The position numbers and the translations under genes are program-made. From positions 53,332,621 to 53,396,620 of the forward strand of contig OY757939.1 of assembly GCA_963585895.1 (NCBI GenBank): DNA of 64,000 bases, given 5' to 3'. Below the pieces are notes generated by a model. It made no database searches, had not been told where the DNA came from, and worked only from the letters and a program-made list of their open reading frames with translations. Source of the DNA: Sepioteuthis lessoniana. Lineage: Eukaryota > Mollusca > Cephalopoda > Myopsida > Loliginidae. Each line of letters opens with the position of its first letter. Within the stretch, counting starts at the first letter, position 1. Positions 9,254 through 22,300 of this stretch are shown one piece after another.

Positions 9254-9449
9254 ATATATATATATATATATATATATATAATTCCACCAGGTCACGTTCT
9301 ACAACATAACAAACAATTGTTAAAAGAATTATATATCAGATTTTCATACCTCCATTTTATATAGTGCTTTGACAACATCTTCTAGAGGTCATTAGCAAAA
9401 TCTTTTGGACAATTAAATTGACGTTAATCCCACAGACATTGGGCTACTA
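9254..9449. other. TA run and unassigned spacer
   Basis: (TA)n at 9,255-9,281, then sequence without a recognised feature. Confidence 0.4.
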
Positions 9450-9850
9450 TCATCGTCATCATCATCATGTCATCCTGCTAGCAGGGATTTCCCTGACTCT
9501 CTCTCGCCCATTGTCTCTTCCTGGGGGTCTTCTAGAATACACCCTGTGTCCGTACGAAGCTGTTGTAGATAAGTTCTAGCTGGTTGTCCGTGTGAAGAGT
9601 CCACGGGAGAACGTCGTTTACGAGTTCGTTCTTACTTCTCCAGCAGTGTCCAGCATGTCTTGTATGTCTTAGAGATGGGAGGTAGGTGGCCGTACAATTG
9701 CTGCTTTGTGGGATGTTGCTTCCTGGATTTTTTCAATATAGCTCATAGCATTTTTTGTGCAATTGCCGTCTAGCTTTTTTTTTCATTACGCTTAGTCAAT
9801 GTCCTTGTAGTGCATCCATATAGTAGTATGAATACGACTGCTTACGACTT
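9450..9850 (-). mobile_element. LINE family 1 3' end
   Basis: Read on the minus strand it ends in (ATG)n at 9,450-9,475. GTGGCCGTACAATTGCTGC and CCATATAGTAGTATGAATAC correspond to the LPPITK and ILLYGCT regions. It is 5'-truncated in the thumb and diverged. Confidence 0.8.
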
Positions 9851-10497
9851 CAGATGGATAGAAAATAAAAGATAAAGAAGCACAAGTTTCTGATTAAACC
9901 AGTAATCGAAATCAACCAATCAGCAATCGTGTCTGGAACTACGTCCGCTTATACGTATAAAGTAGTCAGTATCCTGGCTCGAATAGCTCTCTCTAGTAGC
10001 TATTCGGCCGTGTTTTGTCTTTGTCAATTATCAACGTTGTAGTGCATCACAGTCACACGACAACTTCGTATTCTCTATTTCTTGTAATGTATTCCAACTT
10101 TATTCTTTATTTGTTTCTATAAATGTTTGTTGTTGTTTTTTAATTGCTTATTCTTTCTCGTTTAATGTTTATGATGAAAAATATATACAAGATGCATCGT
10201 CGTAAACATTTTATATCTATTTCACCAACTTTTCAGGACTGTGCTTCATCCCACGTCGAGTAAATTCAAACACATTGCTGTTGCTGCAGCTGCTATCATC
10301 ACGAACAACCATTTGGTTTCAACTAGCCGTAATTTCTCACCTTCTCTCAACTCGTACTGAAAGAGACATACCAAGAAAAACTTTAAAACATCCTCACCGG
10401 TGACAAAACACATTTAGAACAGGCTGCGATAGAAATACCTCACACATTTTTAACTGTCACATATGTTGTGTATATACACCTGATCAAGTGGCAATGG
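9851..10497. other. Unassigned block with promoter-like and hairpin signals
   Basis: ACCAATCAGCAATCG (CCAAT-like) near 9,918 and CGTATAAAGTAG (TATA-like) near 9,954 are followed by a 9-bp inverted repeat, CGAATAGCT (9,980) and AGCTATTCG (9,998). A T-rich stretch ending CACCAACTTTTCAG (about 10,222-10,236) looks like a splice acceptor. This could be a remnant promoter or part of an LTR; there is no coding support. Confidence 0.25.
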
Positions 10498-10580
10498 TGT
10501 TGTATAGCTGCATACATATACATATACACATATACAAATATAAATATAAACAGAAACATAGTCAACAATAATAACGACTT
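10498..10580 (+). repeat. Short dispersed repeat (second copy at 60,737)
   Basis: GTTGTATAGCTG.ATACATATAC and AAATATAA.CAGAAACATA recur at 60,737-60,790 in the same order. Family unknown. Confidence 0.45.
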
Positions 10581-10618
10581 CAATGAACGAACGAACACAC
10601 TTCTTTATCAAAATATAC

Positions 10619-10665
10619 CTCTCACACATTATTCTCGAAAGGGAATGTTTCTTGTGTGTGAGAGG
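10619..10665. other. 11-bp hairpin
   Basis: CCTCTCACACA (10,619) pairs with TGTGTGAGAGG (10,655) across a 25-nt loop. Confidence 0.5.
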
Positions 10666-10741
10666 TGAGTTGGAGACAGGGAAAAACTGCTACATATTGA
10701 CTCCAAGTTCTTCTGGCCATAGCAGCACTTCATTCGCATTC

Positions 10742-11048
10742 TGCTCAACCGTGGGTTACTGAGGGCCCAAGCCCTCTGTCTGGAGCTGGTTCTCACTCCG
10801 CTGGCATCCTATCTCCAATTGGAACTGATCCAAGTCGTCTGTGGCACCTGGTTATATAATTGTATCACGTACACCTGCTTCCTGTGGGCGTACGCATCTG
10901 CCACCATCACCGAATTCAACCACGTCCACAGGTCAAGGTGATATTCCGATATCTTCGAACGGATGCACCTGTTTCGCTGTTCTTCCGCTTATTTACACAG
11001 GTACATCTCTTGATTGACGGCTTGGTCGAGGGTCAATATGTAACAAAG
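10742..11048 (+). repeat. Repeat H, long copy
   Basis: Shares ordered blocks with 44,784-44,985: TGCTCAAC, TACTGAGGGCCCAAG, TGGAGCTGGTTCTCACT, GGCACCTGGTTATAT, CTTATTTACACAGGTACATC and TTGATTGACGGCTTGGTCGA. This copy has about 90 bp extra (about 10,885-10,970) between the CCTGCTTC and CTGTTCTTC blocks. Family unknown. Confidence 0.6.
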
Positions 11049-11282
11049 GTAACTCCATTTAGGAGATATCTTACCAATTCTTTTTCAGATGCAGTCAGTT
11101 ACGGTCATAGTTTGGATCTGTGCACCCACCGTACGTTTACTGTTAAAACGGTTTTTAAGACCGGTGAATCTGTAATTGCTACACAGAGAGCTTTTCATCC
11201 TCATTTAATGTTACATCAGAATGATGCTGTTCCTAATAGAATTTTCAACCCAAAGCAGTATGGGGTTTATAAAATTTTTTGA
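10860..11282 (+). pseudogene. ORF with DUF4817-like HTH fragment
   Basis: A 140-residue frame. Residues 91-129 (11,130-11,246) read RTFTVKTVFKTGESVIATQR, then AFHPHLMLHQNDAVPNRIFN. This closely follows the conserved first helices of DUF4817-type helix-turn-helix domains, which are abundant in arthropod and mollusc genomes and linked to transposon-derived genes. The second half of the usual domain (the ILLWV..F segment) is missing. The ATG and first ~60 residues fall inside repeat H and are probably not native. TTCTTTTTCAG at 11,078-11,088 could be a splice acceptor feeding the domain. Most likely a truncated copy. Confidence 0.55.
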
Positions 11283-11913
11283 TTGTTGTTTTTATCTGAC
11301 TCCGGTCTTTTTTTTGTTTGTTTCTCTGTTCTTACCCCACGTTAATTTGCTGGTTACTCTTCTTGATTTATGAAGGCTGTAAAGAAATTATATCGAAAGA
11401 AGACAAGAAAAGAAGATTTGTAGCCAGGATATCTTTTATATTTTTACATTATTTCTGCGTTCAACAACCATTCTGTGGGTGAGGAAATCATTCCTGAATC
11501 CAAATGAAAAGGTGGCGTCTCCCAGACAAAATGTTAGAAATGTGTTATTCGCTTTTGGGCAGATATATCTGTTGGGTCAGTAAGATGGTAATTCCTGTGT
11601 ATGGAATGAGTGAGGGAGAGGCTCTCTGTGATTGTATATGCTAATCACGTGATGAGCCCAGAAGTCTTGGTGCAAAATCCAAAATCCAGTCAGATAGATT
11701 CCACCCGACGTTCAGTGAGACAGTGACATCAAAATCTCTTAGAGAGACAACCCTAAAATACTAGATATCGGTAAGTCCCTTAAACTCAACTTTATACACG
11801 GGAAGGAATGTATATTGTCATTGATTGTTTCATGTGTTGGTTAATAATTAAACGAAATATTAATTCTTTATTTGTTGCTGTTAGACTTAGAATAAACGAT
11901 ATACTAACATAAA
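11283..11913. other. Left flank of the satellite array
   Basis: No ORF or known repeat. A donor-like CGGTAAGTCC lies near 11,768. A 40-bp satellite-like segment at 11,531-11,570 is described separately. Confidence 0.45.
11531..11570 (+). repeat. Satellite-like half monomer outside the array
   Basis: ATGTTAGA, then 12 unrelated bases, then GCTTTTGGGCAGATATATCT. The last 20 bases match the satellite GCTTTTGGGGAGATATGTCT at 18 positions, and ATGTTAGA directly precedes that block in the satellite. It lies about 340 bp left of the array edge. Confidence 0.45.
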
Positions 11914-12884
11914 ATCTTAATTATTCGATGATTATGGCGTTAACCATATGTCAGATGTTTTTGGGGAGATATGTCTAAATTATTCGATGATTATGGCGTT
12001 AACCATATGTTCGATGCTTTTGGGGAGATATGTCTAAATTATTCGATGATTATGGCGTTAACCATATGTTTGATGCTTTTGGGGAGATATGTCTAAATTA
12101 TTCGATGATTAGGGCGTTAACCATATGTTAGATGCTTTTGGGGAGATATGTGTAAATTATTCGATGATTAGGGCGTTAACCATATGTTAGATGCTTTTGG
12201 GGAGATATGTGTAAATTATTCAGTGATTAGGGCGTTAACCATATGTTAGATGCTTTGGGGGAGATATGTCTAAATTATTCGATGATTATGGCGTTAACCA
12301 TATGTTAGAAGCTTTTGGGGAGATATGTCTAAATTATTCGGGGATTAGGGCGTTAACCATATGTTTGATGCTTTTGGGGAGATATGTCTAAATTATTCGA
12401 TGATTTTGGCGTTAACCATATGTTTGATGCTTTTGGGGAGACATGTCTAAATTATTCGGTGATTAGGGCGTTAACGATATGTTTGATGCTTTTGGGGAGA
12501 TATGTCTAAATTATTGGATGATTATGGCGTTAACCATATGTTAGATGCTTTTGGGGAGATATGTCTAAATTATTCGATGATTAGGGCGTTAACCATATGT
12601 TTGATGCTTTTGGGGAGATATGTCTGAATTATTCGATGATTATGGCGTTAACCATATGTTTGATGCTTTTGGGGAGATATGTCTAAATTATTCGATGATT
12701 ATGGCGTTAACCATATGTTTGATGCTTTTGGGGAGATATGTCTAAATTATTCGGTGATTAGGGCGTTAACCATATGTTTGATGCTTTTGGGGAGATATGT
12801 CTAAATTATTCGATGATTATGGCGTTAACGATATGTTAGATGCTTTTGGGGAGATATGTCTAAATTATTCGATGATTAGGGCGT

Positions 12885-14930
12885 TAACCATATGTTAGAT
12901 GCTTTTGGGGAGATATGTCTAAATTATTCGATGATTAGGGCGTTAACCATATGTTTGATGCTTTTGGGGAGATATGTCTAAATTATTCGATGATTATGGC
13001 GTTAACCATATGTTAGATGCTTTTGGGGAGATATGTCTAAATTATTCGATGATTAGGGCGTTAACCATATGTTAGATGCTTTTGGGGAGATATGTCTAAA
13101 TTATTCAGTGATTAGGGCGTTAACCATATGTTTGATGCTTTTGGGGAGATATGTCTAAATTATTCGATGATTAGGGCGTTAACCATATGTTAGATGCTTT
13201 TGGGGAGATATGTCTAAATTATTCAGTGATTAGGGCGTTAACCATATGTTTGATGCTTTTGGGGAGATATGTCTAAACTATTCGATGATTATGGCGTTAA
13301 CCATATGTTTGATGCTTTTGGGGAGATATGTCTAAATTATTCGATGATTATGGCGTTAACCATATGTTAGATGCTTTTGGGGAGATATGTCTAAATTATT
13401 CGATGATTAGGGCGTTAACCATATGTTAGATGTTTTTGGGGAGATATGTCTAAATTATTCAGTGATTAGGGCGTTAACCATATGTTAGATGCTTTTGGGG
13501 AGATATGTCTAAATTATTCGGTGATTAGGGCGTTAACCATATGTTTGATGCTTTTGGGGAGATATGTCTAAATTATTCGATGATTATGGCGTTAACCATA
13601 TGTTAGATGCTTTTGGGGAGATATGTCTAAATTATTCGATGATTAGGGCGTTAACCATATGTTAGATGCTTTTGGGGAGATATGTCTAAATTATTCGATG
13701 ATTATGGCGTTAACCATATGTTAGATGCTTTTGGGGAGATATGTCTAAATTATTCGATGATTAGGGCGTTAACCATATGTTTGATGCTTTTGGGGAGATA
13801 TGTCTAAATTATTCGATGATTATGGCGTTAACCATATGTTAGATGCTTTTGGGGAGATATGTCTAAATTATTCGATGATTAGGGCGTTAACCATATGTTA
13901 GATGCTTTTGGGGAGATATGTCTAAATTATTCAGTGATTAGGGCGTTAACCATATGTTTGATGCTTTTGGGGAGATATGTCTAAATTATTCGATGATTAG
14001 GGCGTTAACCATATGTTAGATGCTTTTGGGGAGATATGTCTAAATTATTCAGTGATTAGGGCGTTAACCATATGTTTGATGCTTTTGGGGAGATATGTCT
14101 AAATTATTCGATGATTATGGCGTTAACCATATGTTTGATGCTTTTGGGGAGATATGTCTAAATTATTCGATGATTATGGCGTTAACCATATGTTAGATGC
14201 TTTTGGGGAGATATGTCTAAATTATTCGATGATTAGGGCGTTAACCATATGTTAGATGTTTTTGGGGAGATATGTCTAAATTATTCAGTGATTAGGGCGT
14301 TAACCATATGTTAGATGCTTTTGGGGAGATATGTCTAAATTATTCGGTGATTAGGGCGTTAACCATATGTTTGATGCTTTTGGGGAGATATGTCTAAATT
14401 ATTCGATGATTATGGCGTTAACCATATGTTAGATGCTTTTGGGGAGATATGTCTAAATTATTCGATGATTAGGGCGTTAACCATATGTTAGATGCTTTTG
14501 GGGAGATATGTCTAAATTATTCGATGATTATGGCGTTAACCATATGTTAGATGCTTTTGGGGAGATATGTCTAAATTATTCGATGATTAGGGCGTTAACC
14601 ATATGTTTGATGCTTTTGGGGAGATATGTCTAAATTATTCGATGATTATGGCGTTAACCATATGTTAGATGCTTTTGGGGAGATATGTCTAAATTATTCG
14701 ATGATTAGGGCGTTAACCATATGTTAGATGCTTTTGGGGAGATATGTCTAAATTATTCAGTGATTAGGGCGTTAACCAAATGTTTGATGCTTTTGGGGAG
14801 ATATGTCTAAATTATTCGATGATTAGGGCGTTAACCATATGTTAGATGCTTTTGGGGAGATATGTCTAAATTATTCAGTGATTAGGGCGTTAACCATATG
14901 TTTGATGCTTTTGGGGAGATATGTCTAAAT
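12885..14930 (+). repeat. 14-mer higher-order repeat (826 bp, about 2.5 copies)
   Basis: The rare variant GATGTTTTTGG at 13,431 recurs at 14,257, exactly 826 bp (14 x 59) later, with the variant order of the flanking monomers kept. Correspondence starts near 12,885 and fades near 14,930. Confidence 0.8.
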
Positions 14931-17900
14931 TATTCGATGATTATGGCGTTAACCATATGTTAGATGCTTTTGGGGAGATATGTCTAAATTATTCGATGAT
15001 TAGGGCGTTAACCATATGTTAGATGCTTTTGGGGAGATATGTCTAAATTATTCGATGATTAGGGCGTTAACCATATGTTTGATGCTTTTGGGGAGATATG
15101 TCTAAATTATTGGATGATTATGGCGTTAACCATATGTTTGATGCTTTTGGGGAGATATGTCTAAATTATTCAGTGATTAGGGTGTTAACCATATGTTTGA
15201 TGCTTTTGGGGAGATATGTCTAAATTATTCGATGATTATGGCGTTAACCATATGTTAGAAGCTTTTGGGGAGATATGTCTAAATTATTCGGTGATTAGGG
15301 CGTTAACCATATGTTAGATGCTTTTGGGGAGATATGTCTGAATTATTCGGTGATTAGGGCGTTAACCATATGTTAGAAGCTTTTGGGTAGATATGTCTAA
15401 ATTATTCGGTGATTAGGGCGTTAACCATATGTTTGATGCTTTTGGGGAGATATGTCTAAATTATTGGATGATTATGGCGTTAACCATATGTTAGATGCTT
15501 TTGGGGAGATATGTCTAAATTATTCAGTGATTAGGGCGTTAACCATATGTTAGATGCTTTTGGGGAGATATGTCTGAATTATTCAGTGATTAGGGCGTTA
15601 ACCATATGTTAGATGCTTTTGGGGAGATATGTCTAAATTATTGGATGATTATGGCGTTAACCATATGTTAGATGCTTTTGGGGAGATATGTCTAAATTAT
15701 TCAGTGATTAGGGCGTTAACCATATGTTAGATGCTTTTGGGGAGATATGTCTAAATTATTCGATGATTATGGCGTTAACCATATGTTAGATGCTTTTGGG
15801 GGGATATGTCTAAATTATTCAGTGATTAGGGCGTTAACCATATGTTAGAAGCTTTTGGGGAGATATGTCTAAATTATTCGATGATGATGGCGTTAACCAT
15901 ATGTTAGAAGATTTTGGGGAGATATGTCTAAATTATTGGATGATTATGGCGTTAACCATATGTTAGATGCTTTTGGGGGGATATGTCTAAATTATTCAGT
16001 GATTAGGGCGTTAACCATGTGTTAGATGCTTTTGGGGAGATATGTCTGAATTATTCAGTGATTAGGGCGTTAACCATATGTTAGATGCTTTTGGGGAGAT
16101 ATGTCTAAATTATTGGATGATTATGGCGTTAACCATATGTTAGATGCTTTTGGGGAGATATGTCTAAATTATTCAGTGATTAGGGCGTTAACCATATGTT
16201 AGATGCTTTTGGGGAGATATGTCTAAATTATTGGATGATTATGGCGTTAACCATATGTTAGATGCTTTTGGGGGGATATGTCTTAATTATTCAGTGATTA
16301 GGGCGTTAACCATATGTTAGAAGCTTTTGGGGAGATATGTCTAAATTATTCGATGATGATGGCGTTAACCATATGTTAGAAGATTTTGGGGAGATATGTC
16401 TAAATTATTCGGTGATTAGGGCGTTAACCATATGTTTGATGCTTTTGGGGAGATATGTCTAAATTATTCGATGATTATGTCGTTAACCATATGTTAGAAG
16501 CTTTTGGGGAGATATGTCTAAATTATTCGATGATTTTGGCGTTAACCATATGTTTGATGCTTTTGGGGAGACATGTCTAAATTATTCGGTGATTAGTGCG
16601 TTAACCATATGTTTGATGCTTTTGGGGAGATATGTCTAAATTATTGGATGATTATGGCGTTAACCATATGTTAGATGCTTTTGGGGAGATATGTCTAAAT
16701 TATTCGATGATTAGGGCGTTAACCATATGTTAGATGTTTTTGGGGAGATATGTCTAAATTATTCAGTGATTAGGGCGTTAACCATATGTTAGATGCTTTT
16801 GGGGAGATATGTCTAAATTATTCGGTGATTAGGGCGTTAACCATATGTTTGATGCTTTTGGGGAGATATGTCTAAATTATTCGATGATTATGGCGTTAAC
16901 CATATGTTAGATGCTTTTGGGGAGATATGTCTAAATTATTCGATGATTAGGGCGTTAACCATATGTTAGATGCTTTTGGGGAGATATGTCTAAATTATTC
17001 GATGATTATGGCGTTAACCATATGTTAGATGCTTTTGGGGAGATATGTCTAAATTATTCGATGATTAGGGCGTTAACCATATGTTTGATGCTTTTGGGGA
17101 GATATGTCTAAATTATTCGATGATTATGGCGTTAACCATATGTTAGATGCTTTTGGGGAGATATGTCTAAATTATTCGATGATTAGGGCGTTAACCATAT
17201 GTTAGATGCTTTTGGGGAGATATGTCTAAATTATTCAGTGATTAGGGCGTTAACCAAATGTTTGATGCTTTTGGGGAGATATGTCTAAATTATTCGATGA
17301 TTAGGGCGTTAACCATATGTTAGATGCTTTTGGGGAGATATGTCTAAATTATTCAGTGATTAGGGCGTTAACCATATGTTTGATGCTTTTGGGGAGATAT
17401 GTCTAAATTATTCGATGATTATGGCGTTAACCATATGTTAGATGCTTTTGGGGAGATATGTCTAAATTATTCGATGATTAGGGCGTTAACCATATGTTAG
17501 ATGCTTTTGGGGAGATATGTCTAAATTATTCGATGATTAGGGCGTTAACCATATGTTTGATGCTTTTGGGGAGATATGTCTAAATTATTGGATGATTATG
17601 GCGTTAACCATATGTTTGATGCTTTTGGGGAGATATGTCTAAATTATTCAGTGATTAGGGTGTTAACCATATGTTTGATGCTTTTGGGGAGATATGTCTA
17701 AATTATTCGATGATTATGGCGTTAACCATATGTTAGAAGCTTTTGGGGAGATATGTCTAAATTATTCGGTGATTAGGGCGTTAACCATATGTTAGATGCT
17801 TTTGGGGAGATATGTCTGAATTATTCGGTGATTAGGGCGTTAACCATATGTTAGAAGCTTTTGGGTAGATATGTCTAAATTATTCGGTGATTAGGGCGTT

Positions 17901-19150
17901 AACCATATGTTTGATGCTTTTGGGGAGATATGTCTAAATTATTGGATGATTATGGCGTTAACCATATGTTAGATGCTTTTGGGGAGATATGTCTAAATTA
18001 TTCAGTGATTAGGGCGTTAACCATATGTTAGATGCTTTTGGGGAGATATGTCTGAATTATTCAGTGATTAGGGCGTTAACCATATGTTAGATGCTTTTGG
18101 GGAGATATGTCTAAATTATTGGATGATTATGGCGTTAACCATATGTTAGATGCTTTTGGGGAGATATGTCTAAATTATTCAGTGATTAGGGCGTTAACCA
18201 TATGTTAGATGCTTTTGGGGAGATATGTCTAAATTATTCGATGATTATGGCGTTAACCATATGTTAGATGCTTTTGGGGGGATATGTCTAAATTATTCAG
18301 TGATTAGGGCGTTAACCATATGTTAGAAGCTTTTGGGGAGATATGTCTAAATTATTCGATGATGATGGCGTTAACCATATGTTAGAAGATTTTGGGGAGA
18401 TATGTCTAAATTATTGGATGATTATGGCGTTAACCATATGTTAGATGCTTTTGGGGGGATATGTCTAAATTATTCAGTGATTAGGGCGTTAACCATATGT
18501 TAGATGCTTTTGGGGAGATATGTCTGAATTATTCAGTGATTAGGGCGTTAACCATATGTTAGATGCTTTTGGGGAGATATGTCTAAATTATTGGATGATT
18601 ATGGCGTTAACCATATGTTAGATGCTTTTGGGGAGATATGTCTAAATTATTCAGTGATTAGGGCGTTAACCATATGTTAGATGCTTTTGGGGAGATATGT
18701 CTAAATTATTGGATGATTATGGCGTTAACCATATGTTAGATGCTTTTGGGGGGATATGTCTTAATTATTCAGTGATTAGGGCGTTAACCATATGTTAGAA
18801 GCTTTTGGGGAGATATGTCTAAATTATTCGATGATGATGGCGTTAACCATATGTTAGAAGATTTTGGGGAGATATGTCTAAATTATTCGGTGATTAGGGC
18901 GTTAACCATATGTTTGATGCTTTTGGGGAGATATGTCTAAATTATTCGATGATTATGTCGTTAACCATATGTTAGAAGCTTTTGGGGAGATATGTCTAAA
19001 TTATTCGATGATTTTGGCGTTAACCATATGTTTGATGCTTTTGGGGAGACATGTCTAAATTATTCGGTGATTAGTGCGTTAACCATATGTTTGATGCTTT
19101 TGGGGAGATATGTCTAAATTATTGGATGATTATGGCGTTAACCATATGTT
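14190..19150 (+). repeat. 42-mer tandem duplication (2,478 bp x 2)
   Basis: Private variants recur 2,478 bp (42 x 59) apart: AACCAAATG at 14,774 and 17,252; GATTATGTCG at 16,473 and 18,951; the GATGTTTTTGG variant at 14,257 and 16,735. Outside this interval the match at that offset is lost. Confidence 0.85.
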
Positions 19151-19377
19151 AGATGCTTTTGGGGAGATATGTCTAAATTATTCAGTGATTAGGGCGTTAA
19201 CCATATGTTAGATGCTTTTGGGGAGATATGTCTAAATTATTCAGTGATTAGGGCGTTAACCATATGTTAGAAGCTTTTGGGGAGATATGTCTAAATTATT
19301 CGATGATTATGGCGTTAACCATATGTTAGATGCTTTTGGGGAGATATGTCTAAATTATTCAGTGATTAGGGCGTTCA

Positions 19378-22300
19378 CCATAAGTTAGAAGCTTTTGGGG
19401 AGATATGTCTAAATTATTCGATGATTATGGCGTTAACCATATGTTAGATGTTTTTGGGGAGATATGTCTAAATTATTCGATGATTATGGCGTTAACCGTA
19501 TGTTTGATGCTTTTGGGGAGATATGTGTAAATTATTCGGTGATTAGGGTGTTAACCATATGTTAGATGCTTTTGGGGAGATATGTCTAAATTATTCGATG
19601 ATTAGGGCATAAAACCATATGTTAGAAGCTTTTGGGGAGATATGTGTAAATTATTCAGTGATTAGGGCGTTAACCATATGTTAGAAGCTTTTGGGGAGAT
19701 ATGTGTAAATTATTCGGTGATTAGGGCGTTAACCATATGTTAGATGCTTTTGGGGAGATATGTGTAAATTATTTAGTGATTAGGGCGTTAACCATATGTT
19801 AGATGCTTTTGGGGAGATATGTGTAAATTATTCGATGATTATGGCGTTAACCATATGTTAGATGCTTTTGGGGAGATATGTGTAAATTATTCGATGATTT
19901 TGGCGTTAACCATATGTTAGATGCTTTTGGGGAGATATGTCTAAATTATTCAGTGATTAGGGCGTTAACCATATGTTAGATGCTTTTGGGGAGATATGTC
20001 TAAATTATTCAGTGATTAGGGCGTTAACCATATGTTTGATGCTTTTGGGGAGATATGTCTAAATTATTCGATGATTATGGCGTTAACCATATGTTAGATG
20101 CTTTTGGGGAGATATGTCTAAATTATTCAGTGATTAGGGCGTTAACCATATGTTTGATGCTTTTGGGGAGATATGTCTAAATTATTCGATGATTATGGCG
20201 TTAACCATATGTTAGATGCTTTTGGGGAGATATGTCTAAATTATTCGGTGATTTTGGCGTTAACCATATGTTAGAAGCTTTTGGGTAGATATGTCTAAAT
20301 TATTCGGTGATTAGGGCGTTAACCATATGTTAGATGCTTTTGGGGAGATATGTCTAAATTATTCGATGATTAGGGCGTTAACCATATGTTAGATGCTTTT
20401 GGGGAGATATGTCTAAATTATTCGATGATTAGGGCGTTAACCATATGTTAGATGCTTTTGGGGAGATATGTCTAAATTATTCGGTGATTAGGGCGTTAAC
20501 CATATGTTAGAAGCTTTTGGGTAGATATGTCTAAATTATTCGGTGATTAGGGCGTTAACCATATGTTAGATGCTTTTGGGGAGATATGTCTAAATTATTC
20601 AGTGATTAGGGCGTTAACCATATGTTTGATGCTTTTGGGGAGATATGTCTAAATTATTGGATGATTATGGCGTTAACCATATGTTAGATGCTTTTGGGGA
20701 GATATGTCTAAATTATTCAGTGATTAGGGCGTTAACCATATGTTTGATGCTTTTGGGGAGATATGTCTAAATTATTCGATGATTATGGCGTTAACCATAT
20801 GTTAGATGCTTTTGGGAAGATATGTCTAAATTATTCGATGATTAGGGCGTTAACCATATGTTAGATGCTTTTGGGTAGATATGTCTAAATTATTCGGTGA
20901 TTAGGGCGTTAACCATATGTTAGATGCTTTTGGGGAGATATGTCTAAATTATTCGATGATTAGGGCGTTAACCATATGTTAGATGCTTTTGGGGAGATAT
21001 GTCTAAATTATTCGATGATTAGGGCGTTAACCATATGTTAGATGCTTTTGGGGTTATATGTCTAAATTATTCGGTGATTAGGGCGTTAACCATATGTTAG
21101 ACGCTTTTGGGTAGATATGTCTAAATTATTCGGTGATTAGGGCGTTAACCATATGTTAGATGCTTTTGGGGATATATGTCTAAATTATTCAGTGATTAGG
21201 GCGTTAACCATATGTTTGATGCTTTTGGGGAGATATGTCTAAATTATTGGATGATTATGGCGTTAACCATATGTTAGATGTTTTTGGGGAGATATGTCTA
21301 AATTATTCAGTGATTAGGGCGTTAACCATATGTTTGATGCTTTTGGGGAGATATGTCTAAATTATTGGATGATTATGGCGTTAACCATATGTTAGATGCT
21401 TTTGGGGAGATATGTCTAAATTATTCAGTGATTAGGGCGTTAACCATATGTTAGATGCTTTTGGGGAGATATGTCTAAATTATTCAGTGATTAGGGCGTT
21501 AACCATAAGTTAGAAGCTTTTGGGGAGATATGTCTAAATTATTCGATGATTATGGCGTTAACCATATGTTAGATGTTTTTGGGGAGATATGTCTAAATTA
21601 TTCGATGATTATGGCGTTAACCATATGTTTGATGCTTTTGGGGAGATATGTGTAAATTATTCGGTGATTAGGGTGTTAACCATATGTTAGATGCTTTTGG
21701 GGAGATATGTCTAAATTATTCGATGATTAGGGCATAAAACCATATGTTAGAAGCTTTTGGGGAGATATGTGTAAATTATTCAGTGATTAGGGCGTTAACC
21801 ATATGTTAGAAGCTTTTGGGGAGATATGTGTAAATTATTCGGTGATTAGGGCGTTAACCATATGTTAGATGCTTTTGGGGAGATATGTGTAAATTATTTA
21901 GTGATTAGGGCGTTAACCATATGTTAGATGCTTTTGGGGAGATATGTGTAAATTATTCGATGATTATGGCGTTAACCATATGTTAGATGCTTTTGGGGAG
22001 ATATGTGTAAATTATTCGATGATTTTGGCGTTAACCATATGTTAGATGCTTTTGGGGAGATATGTCTAAATTATTCAGTGATTAGGGCGTTAACCATATG
22101 TTAGATGCTTTTGGGGAGATATGTCTAAATTATTCAGTGATTAGGGCGTTAACCATATGTTTGATGCTTTTGGGGAGATATGTCTAAATTATTCGATGAT
22201 TATGGCGTTAACCATATGTTAGATGCTTTTGGGGAGATATGTCTAAATTATTCAGTGATTAGGGCGTTAACCATATGTTTGATGCTTTTGGGGAGATATG

